From Roseofilum acuticapitatum BLCC-M154 (GTDB lineage: Bacteria > Cyanobacteriota > Cyanobacteriia > Cyanobacteriales > Desertifilaceae): 36,467 nt of DNA. The notes under the pieces are model-generated. The model searched no databases. It was given only the letters and a program-made list of their open reading frames with translations, and was not told the origin of the DNA. Where the stretch lies: contig NZ_JAQOSP010000107.1 in NCBI RefSeq assembly GCF_030068475.1, positions 1-36,467 on the forward strand, written 5' to 3'. The position numbers were made by a program, and so were the translations under genes. Within the stretch, counting starts at the first letter, position 1. Each line of letters begins with the position of its first letter. Of the stretch, positions 31,778 through 36,467 are shown piece by piece.

Positions 31778-34384
31778 ATGGTTATTGCCATCGATCAATT
31801 ATTGACCCCCGATATCCATAAACCTGCTCGTTATATCGGTAAGGAATTAGGGGCAGCGTATAAATCCTGGTCAGAGACATCTGTGCATTGGGTATTGAGC
31901 TATCCGGAATTGTATGAATTAGGTTCATCGAATTTAGGGCATCAAATTCTATACAATATTATTAATGCCCAGCCGCGCCAACTGTGCGATCGCACCTATT
32001 TACCTGGCCCCGATATGAGCGCTAAACTGCGGGAGACCCAAACTCCCCTATTTGCCCTCGAATCTCGTCGCCCTCTCTCAGAATTTGACATTATTGGCTT
32101 TAGTCTTAGCTACGAACTCGGAGCCACCAATATCCTAGAAATGCTCGATCTTGCCGGTATTCCCCTCACCTGGGAAGAGCGCAAAGAGGGCAATTTTCCC
32201 CTGATCTTTGCTGGGGGACAAACCGCTACCTCCAACCCGGAACCCTATTCCCAATTCTTTGATTTTATGGCCCTCGGAGATGGGGAAGAAGTGCTGCCAG
32301 AAATTGGCTTAGTTGTGGAAGAAGGCTTAAAAAACAACTTGAGTCGTGTGGATTTACTCTTAGATCTGGCCCAAGTTCCTGGCGTTTATGTGCCCCAGTT
32401 TTATCAACCCACACCAGACGGTAGGGTGGTTCCGGTGCGCGAGGATGTACCCGATCGCATTTTACGCCGAACAGCCCCCCCCATGCCCGCCTATTCCGTC
32501 GCTCTCGTGCCCTATATTGAGACCATCCACGACCGGTTAACGATGGAAATTCGGCGCGGATGCACCAGGGGTTGCCGGTTTTGCCAACCAGGAATGCTCA
32601 CCCGTCCAGCGCGGGATGTTGACCCGGAGGAGGTGATCGAGGCGATCGCCGACGGCATTCAAGCCACCGGTTATAATGAAATCTCCCTGCTCTCTCTCAG
32701 TTGCTCCGACTATCTTGCCCTTCCTGCGGTGGGTTTAGAACTGAGAAACCAACTGCAAGACCAAAAAATTTCCATCTCCCTCCCCAGTCAACGGGTAGAC
32801 CGGTTTGATGAAAACATTGGTAACATTGTGGGCGGTACGCGCAAAAGTTCCCTCACCTTTGCACCCGAAGCCGGAACCCAACGGATGCGCGACATTATTA
32901 ACAAAGGGTTGACCAATGAGGAACTCTTGCGGGGCGTGAAAAGTGCCTATGACCAAGGATGGGATCGGGTCAAACTTTACTTTATGATTGGCTTACCCGG
33001 AGAAACCGATGCAGATGTTTTGGGCATTGCCGAAACCGTCCACTGGCTCCAGCAAGAATGTTATACTCGCGGCCGTAAACGGTTGGGCGTGACCCTGACT
33101 ATCTCCAACTTTACCCCCAAACCCCATACCCCTTTCCAATGGCATAGTGTGGCGACAGCAGAATTTGAGCGGAAACAGGAATTGCTGCGGGAACAGTTTC
33201 GGCAAATGCGGGGAGTCAAGGCCAACTTTACCGATATTCGATTATCGGCCATGGAGGATTTTCTTTCAAGAGGCGATCGCCAACTCGGCCCCGTTATTCT
33301 CGAAGCTTGGAAGCGCGGCGCGGGCATGGATGCCTGGTGGGAGAGCCTCGATACAGCCTATAATGCTTGGGAAGAGGCGATCGAGCAAGCCGGACTCACC
33401 TGGAAATATCGGCAAATTACCGAAGGAACCTGGCACGCCATCCCCAATCATCTTTCCAACCCTACCTCATCTGAATCCCTCTTAGATCAACCCCTCCCCT
33501 GGGATCATATCGACACCGGAATCAGCAAAACCTGGCTCAAAGACGACCTCAAACGCGCCCTCCAAGAAACCACCGTCCCCGACTGCTCCTTTGACACCTG
33601 TTCCCACTGCGGAGTCTGCGGCACTGACTTTGGCCATAACATCATCGTCACCCCGCCCCCCATTCCCAAACTAGAAGCCCACGACAACACCAAAGTGCCG
33701 CCGGTTCAACGCCTGCGCGTCAAATGGGGCAAACAAGGAGAAATGGGGCAAATTAGTCATTTAGACTGGCTGCGACTGCTTGACCGGGCAGTACGTCGCG
33801 CTGGCTTACCTGTTGCCTATACCGGAGGATATCATCCCGGCCCCCGAATCATGGTCGCCAGTGCCCTCTCATTAGGCATCACCAGCAGTGGCGAGTTAGT
33901 CGATTTTGAATTAACCCAGTCAGTCGCACCAGAAAACTTTTTACAGCGTCTTCGCGCCCAACTGCCTGCCGAATGTCCGCTTTACGAAGCCCAAGAAGTC
34001 CCCTTAAAAGGGAAAAGCAGCGCCCAGTTATTAGACAAAGCTGAATACCAAATTACCCTAGACTCTTCCCAGTCCGTGACTTGCCAACAGTGGCAAGATT
34101 GGATTCAGGCTATTTTAGACCGTGAGGAAATCATCAAAGAAGGAAAAACCAAATCCGGCAAACCCAAACGAGTTAACCTGCGCGAGCAGTTATTTGAATT
34201 AGAATTAGACTCCATTTCTGCTGAAGGTTTGGCACACATTAGCTATCTCGGCAGTTGCCGCAATGATGGAACCCTATTGCGTCCCACCGATGTGGTTTAT
34301 CTGTTTGAATTTATTGCTGCTCATTCAGTCCAATTTTCCTTACGCCAGACTCACCGGAAGCAGTTGATTTTATCCGATGAATAA
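31778..34384 (+). CDS. TIGR03960 radical SAM protein fused to TIGR03936/DUF2344
   Basis: 868 residues from ATG (MVIAIDQLLTPDIHKPARY); AGAGGTG upstream supports it over an ATG 66 bases earlier. N-terminal B12-binding-like region (about 1-230), then radical SAM with C262, C266 and C269 (RGCTRGCRFCQPG) binding the 4Fe-4S cluster, then about 600-625 a second cysteine cluster (FDTCSHCGVCG), then the DUF2344 domain (about 640-868). Relatives are implicated in an unassigned modification; the fusion is the usual cyanobacterial form. Its usual partner, a ribonuclease E/G gene, is not downstream here; repeats follow instead. Confidence 0.9.
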   Translation: MVIAIDQLLTPDIHKPARYIGKELGAAYKSWSETSVHWVLSYPELYELGSSNLGHQILYNIINAQPRQLCDRTYLPGPDMSAKLRETQTPLFALESRRPLSEFDIIGFSLSYELGATNILEMLDLAGIPLTWEERKEGNFPLIFAGGQTATSNPEPYSQFFDFMALGDGEEVLPEIGLVVEEGLKNNLSRVDLLLDLAQVPGVYVPQFYQPTPDGRVVPVREDVPDRILRRTAPPMPAYSVALVPYIETIHDRLTMEIRRGCTRGCRFCQPGMLTRPARDVDPEEVIEAIADGIQATGYNEISLLSLSCSDYLALPAVGLELRNQLQDQKISISLPSQRVDRFDENIGNIVGGTRKSSLTFAPEAGTQRMRDIINKGLTNEELLRGVKSAYDQGWDRVKLYFMIGLPGETDADVLGIAETVHWLQQECYTRGRKRLGVTLTISNFTPKPHTPFQWHSVATAEFERKQELLREQFRQMRGVKANFTDIRLSAMEDFLSRGDRQLGPVILEAWKRGAGMDAWWESLDTAYNAWEEAIEQAGLTWKYRQITEGTWHAIPNHLSNPTSSESLLDQPLPWDHIDTGISKTWLKDDLKRALQETTVPDCSFDTCSHCGVCGTDFGHNIIVTPPPIPKLEAHDNTKVPPVQRLRVKWGKQGEMGQISHLDWLRLLDRAVRRAGLPVAYTGGYHPGPRIMVASALSLGITSSGELVDFELTQSVAPENFLQRLRAQLPAECPLYEAQEVPLKGKSSAQLLDKAEYQITLDSSQSVTCQQWQDWIQAILDREEIIKEGKTKSGKPKRVNLREQLFELELDSISAEGLAHISYLGSCRNDGTLLRPTDVVYLFEFIAAHSVQFSLRQTHRKQLILSDE

Positions 34385-34415
34385 TGGGGCAAGTTTGTCC
34401 ATCACCCGGTACAGA
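34349..34415 (+). repeat. Direct duplication of the radical SAM gene 3' end, copy A
   Basis: ACTCACCGGAAGCAGTTGAT to GGTACAGA, 67 bp covering the last codons and 31 bases after the stop. Copy B is at 34504-34570 and matches at 57 of 67 positions. Confidence 0.75.
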
Positions 34416-34439
34416 GTAATCTTTTGGATGTGGGTTTGG

Positions 34440-34490
34440 GTGCGTTACGCTGTCGCTTTTCATGTCCGCTTGCGGAAACGCACCCTACGA
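34440..34490. repeat. 51-bp repeat, left arm of an inverted pair
   Basis: GTGCGTTACGCTGTCGCTTT ... CACCCTACGA. Perfect inverse complement of 34943-34993. GGGTGCGTT (34438-34446) and AACGCACCC (34478-34486) make each unit itself a hairpin. Confidence 0.9.
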
Positions 34491-34503
34491 ATACTTGCGT
34501 CAT

Positions 34504-34570
34504 ACTCACCGCAAGCAGTTGATTTTATTGGATGAGTCATAGGGCAAGTTCACCCATCACGCGGTACAGA
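34504..34570 (+). repeat. Direct duplication of the radical SAM gene 3' end, copy B
   Basis: Same 67-bp segment as 34349-34415. Read in the gene's frame it gives THRKQLILLDES and a stop, against THRKQLILSDE in copy A; two of the three codon differences before the stop are silent. Confidence 0.75.
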
Positions 34571-34600
34571 ACCCCGGTTTCTTGAAGAAACCGGGGTTCT
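34568..34600. repeat. 33-bp perfect palindrome, CCGGTTTCTTGAAG family
   Basis: Arms AGAACCCCGGTTTCTT and its complement around one G. A sister copy at 36255-36287 has AGAAGCCCGG. The outer pair differs C-G versus G-C in both arms. Confidence 0.9.
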
Positions 34601-34640
34601 CCGCTACAGGGGAATTATAATGATCCCCAACCCATACCCA

Positions 34641-34670
34641 TTTTTAATTTTTAATTTTTAATTTTTAATT
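34641..34670. repeat. TTTTTAA tandem repeat
   Basis: About four units of TTTTTAA at the 3' end of the small membrane-protein gene; a common AT microsatellite, possibly acting as a terminator tail for plus-strand transcripts. Confidence 0.6.
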
Positions 34671-34674
34671 GATA

Positions 34675-34836
34675 TTAGCCATCCCAGGTTTTCCATACAT
34701 GATAAGCCACAACGATCGCGCTCATGCTAAACCCCAAAGAAGCATCTAGGATGAACCCAACCATATTCGGCAGCACAAACTCCGAAATCAGAATCAAAAC
34801 TTGTCGTTGTCGTTGTCGGTTTAGAGAACTCATCAT
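34675..34836 (-). CDS. Small membrane protein, 53 residues
   Basis: Starts MMSSLNRQRQRQ; GGAG lies 7 bases before the first ATG. One or two hydrophobic segments (VLILISEFVLPNMVGFIL and FSMSAIVVAYHVW) follow a basic N-terminus. Open frame continues 135 bases upstream but that part is read from a 51-bp repeat, so it is excluded. Unknown function. It lies between the arms of the perfect 51-bp inverted repeat. Confidence 0.6.
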   Translation of the reverse strand: MMSSLNRQRQRQVLILISEFVLPNMVGFILDASLGFSMSAIVVAYHVWKTWDG

Positions 34837-34942
34837 CCTTAATCTCCTACGTCCATACTTCCGTTTTATCTCCCTATTTTTCATCTGAAAATGGCGATAA
34901 AATATGGAAAAAATAAATCGATATAAATCTCGTACACAAACC

Positions 34943-34993
34943 TCGTAGGGTGCGTTTCCGCAAGCGGACATGAAAAGCGACAGCGTAACGCAC
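34943..34993. repeat. 51-bp repeat, right arm of the inverted pair
   Basis: TCGTAGGGTGCGTTTCCGCA ... GCGTAACGCAC, the exact inverse complement of 34440-34490; 452 bases separate the arms. The remaining bases to 35136 are AT-rich leader of the downstream gene, without further recognisable elements. Confidence 0.9.
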
Positions 34994-35136
34994 CGCCCAA
35001 GACCCGCATTAAATCAACAAAAATAAACCAAAATATAGGGAAATAAAACAAAATAAAACTCAAAAAAAACTCTTTTCATCTACCAGCAACCTGTGCTAGT
35101 GTAGAAGAATAACTACAGCAGTGGTAGGGCAAAACC

Positions 35137-36033
35137 ATGGCGTATTCTCAACCGCAGCCCCTGCAAGACCAATTCCTCTTGCACATGGGGCAGCAGATTT
35201 TTAACCATAATCGCAATAGTGAAGCGCAAAAACGTTGCTTCTGGCATCGGTGGCATCCAGATAACTTCAAGGAGCAACATCCAGCCATTAAAGTTAAGAT
35301 AACCAAGGACTTAAACAGCAATTCTGCTCTGAGTAACATCAACAAGACTATTCAGGAAGTGGTCGAAAAAATCAAAACTACTTTTGGTCAACAAATGGAA
35401 CTTGATGGGGTTAACCTTGACGATTTGAAGCACAAAAAAACTGGTGCGCCGAGTGAGTCCGATGTTGGCCCCTGGAAAGTCTGTTATGATTGGCTGTGGG
35501 ATAAAGCCTTTCCTCGGTGGGCATTTGGGAAATTGCAGAAACAGCAGCAAGTGGCTGCAAAACCGGGATGGTTGGAGCTAGTTCCCAAGGAGCTAGTTCC
35601 CAATCAGGAAGACCACCGTATTGCCGTGGGGAGACCGAATAATCCACCCCAAGAATTACGAGTGAATCAGGGATATCAATTGCAATTGCAAGTCCCGGTT
35701 CCGGGGTATTTGCTGTTGTTGCTTCGGGAAAAAGATGGCAGTTATTCCCTTTGTCCTTCTGGGGCATTTTCCAAGCAGTATGAACTCTCGGAGTCGGTGG
35801 AGTGGATACCCAGAGTTAATGCTGACTATCAGGATATGACTTTTAATGTGGGAGAGGCGGAATTTTTGGCGATTGTTTTGCGCGACGGTTGGCCGTTTTC
35901 CGATTTTCCAGAGGACGAAATACCGGAATTAACGGGAGCGCAAATGGTCGAGGTTTGGGAGACATTACAAACAGTAGAATGGCAAGGATTTTATCGCCGG
36001 TATACGGTGGTGGGGGCAGGTTCACAGGATTGA
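35137..36033 (+). CDS. DUF4384-like C-terminal domain protein
   Basis: 298 residues. N-terminal ~150 residues helical and unassigned (QQIFNHNRNSEAQKRCFWHR, INKTIQEVVEKIKTTFGQQ). From about 185, LRVNQGYQLQLQVPVPGYLLLLLREKDGSYSLCPSG and NVGEAEFLAIVLRD resemble the DUF4384 beta domain often attached to caspase-like or kinase proteins in cyanobacteria. The final residues VVGAGSQD are read from the mobile-repeat terminus GTGGGGGCAGGTTCAC, and the TGA lies inside the repeat, so the natural 3' end has probably been replaced. Start at ATG preceded by a GTAGGG-type site. Confidence 0.6.
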   Translation: MAYSQPQPLQDQFLLHMGQQIFNHNRNSEAQKRCFWHRWHPDNFKEQHPAIKVKITKDLNSNSALSNINKTIQEVVEKIKTTFGQQMELDGVNLDDLKHKKTGAPSESDVGPWKVCYDWLWDKAFPRWAFGKLQKQQQVAAKPGWLELVPKELVPNQEDHRIAVGRPNNPPQELRVNQGYQLQLQVPVPGYLLLLLREKDGSYSLCPSGAFSKQYELSESVEWIPRVNADYQDMTFNVGEAEFLAIVLRDGWPFSDFPEDEIPELTGAQMVEVWETLQTVEWQGFYRRYTVVGAGSQD

Positions 36034-36072
36034 TGTTTGGGTGTCCAAAATCTGGGTGAAACCTGCCCCTAC
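36010..36072 (+). repeat. Short mobile-repeat copy at a gene end
   Basis: 63 bp, GTGGGGGCAGGTTCAC to GGGTGAAACCTGCCCCTAC, homologous to 19622-19683 in cobN. It supplies the last seven residues and stop of the DUF4384-like gene. GTG sits on a codon boundary in the same frame as in cobN. Confidence 0.8.
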
Positions 36073-36091
36073 GGGATCGTGGAATTGATGG

Positions 36092-36154
36092 GTAGGGGCG
36101 GGTTATACCACAATCTAGAATACCTATCGATAACTTTGCTGAACCCGCCCCCCC
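36092..36154. repeat. Second short mobile-repeat copy, intergenic
   Basis: GTAGGGGCGGGTT at the left, GAACCCGCCCCCCC at the right, ~63 bp, interior unrelated to the other short copies. Confidence 0.65.
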
Positions 36155-36254
36155 AACGGTTGGGCTAAATTGGATCAATGCAATACGCGGCGACTACTTT
36201 GTATGAAAGTGAGGAAGCCATGAATGACCTTTAAGCCAGGAACCCTAGTCTCGG

Positions 36255-36287
36255 AGAAGCCCGGTTTCTTGAAGAAACCGGGCTTCT
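36255..36287. repeat. 33-bp perfect palindrome, sister of 34568-34600
   Basis: AGAAGCCCGGTTTCTT, central G, complementary arm. Shares CCGGTTTCTTGAAGAAACCGG with the other copy except the compensated pair. Confidence 0.9.
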
Positions 36288-36310
36288 GGCTCCCGGCAAT
36301 AGCGCCAGGG

Positions 36311-36467
36311 GTGGGGGCAGGTTTACAATACAGCGCTTTGCGCTGTATCGGTGGACAGTAGGAAAAGATCCCCCCTTGCCCCCCTTAAAAAGGGGGGAAT
36401 AGGAAAGTCCCCCTTTTTAAGGGGGATTTAGGGGGATCAAGATGTCCCACATAACAGCGAAAACTGC
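36311..36467. repeat. Full mobile repeat, cut by the window edge
   Basis: Left terminus GTGGGGGCAGGTTTAC, perfect ATACAGCGC palindrome at 36330-36346, core from GATCCCCCCTTGCCCCCC to GGGATTTAGGGGGATC, then ATAACAGCGAAAACTGC at the last base. The right terminus should lie just beyond. The core is flipped relative to the cobN copies. No ORF in 36034-36467. Confidence 0.8.

Noticed and set aside
34837-34971. N-terminal extension of the small membrane protein
   Set aside because: Partly read from the 51-bp repeat; a good ribosome site precedes the internal ATG.

Overview
The window looks like cyanobacterial chromosome. HIP1 octamers (GCGATCGC) are scattered through genes and spacers. The gene set is cyanobacterial: a Rieske protein of the cytochrome b6f type, a CikA-like clock-input kinase, a DUF2949 protein, a PEP-CTERM surface protein, CobN, an NblR-like regulator, two Uma2 proteins and a radical SAM/DUF2344 fusion. 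The many dispersed palindromic repeats suggest a repeat-rich, probably filamentous lineage, but the genus cannot be fixed from the sequence alone.

Layout. 0-3 kb: a probable IS200/IS605 right end, then mreB-mreC-mreD on the minus strand, with ssb divergent from mreB. 3-7 kb: a SIMPL-domain protein, a long gene-free stretch with an orphan terminator, a PEP-CTERM protein, and an AAA ATPase whose start codon abuts a long hairpin. 7-9 kb: an unannotated 54-residue ORF, then a small exported peptide followed by a JmjC/cupin oxygenase, a possible peptide-modification pair. 9-13.6 kb (minus): response regulator, CHASE3 histidine kinase and nucleotidyltransferase in one tight unit, then an MBL-fold hydrolase and a Rieske protein. 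13.6-17.6 kb: a structured intergenic block, then terD, nanE and cikA in one direction. 17.8-22.2 kb: cobN, expanded by in-frame repeat insertions.

22-30 kb: a T5orf172-like protein, a glycosyltransferase coupled to a Dpp/Opp-type permease, tRNA-Leu(CAA) overlapping an M48 protease gene, a DUF2949 protein, a DUF192 lipoprotein with a repeat in its signal peptide, an NblR-like regulator, a CPBP protease and clpS. 29.4-34.4 kb: two Uma2 proteins, two small unknowns and the radical SAM protein. 34.4-36.5 kb is mostly repeats around a 53-residue membrane protein and a DUF4384-like gene.

The strongest unusual signal is a modular, palindrome-rich element with terminal inverted repeats (GTAGGGGCGGGTTC / GAACCCGCCCCTAC). 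Full, short or partial copies lie inside cobN (several, all in the same reading frame), in the DUF192 signal peptide, at the stop codons of the nucleotidyltransferase and the DUF4384-like gene, and at the right edge. It behaves like a mobile repeat that proteins can absorb. The second candidate system is the small Asp/Asn/Gln-rich exported peptide next to the JmjC oxygenase.
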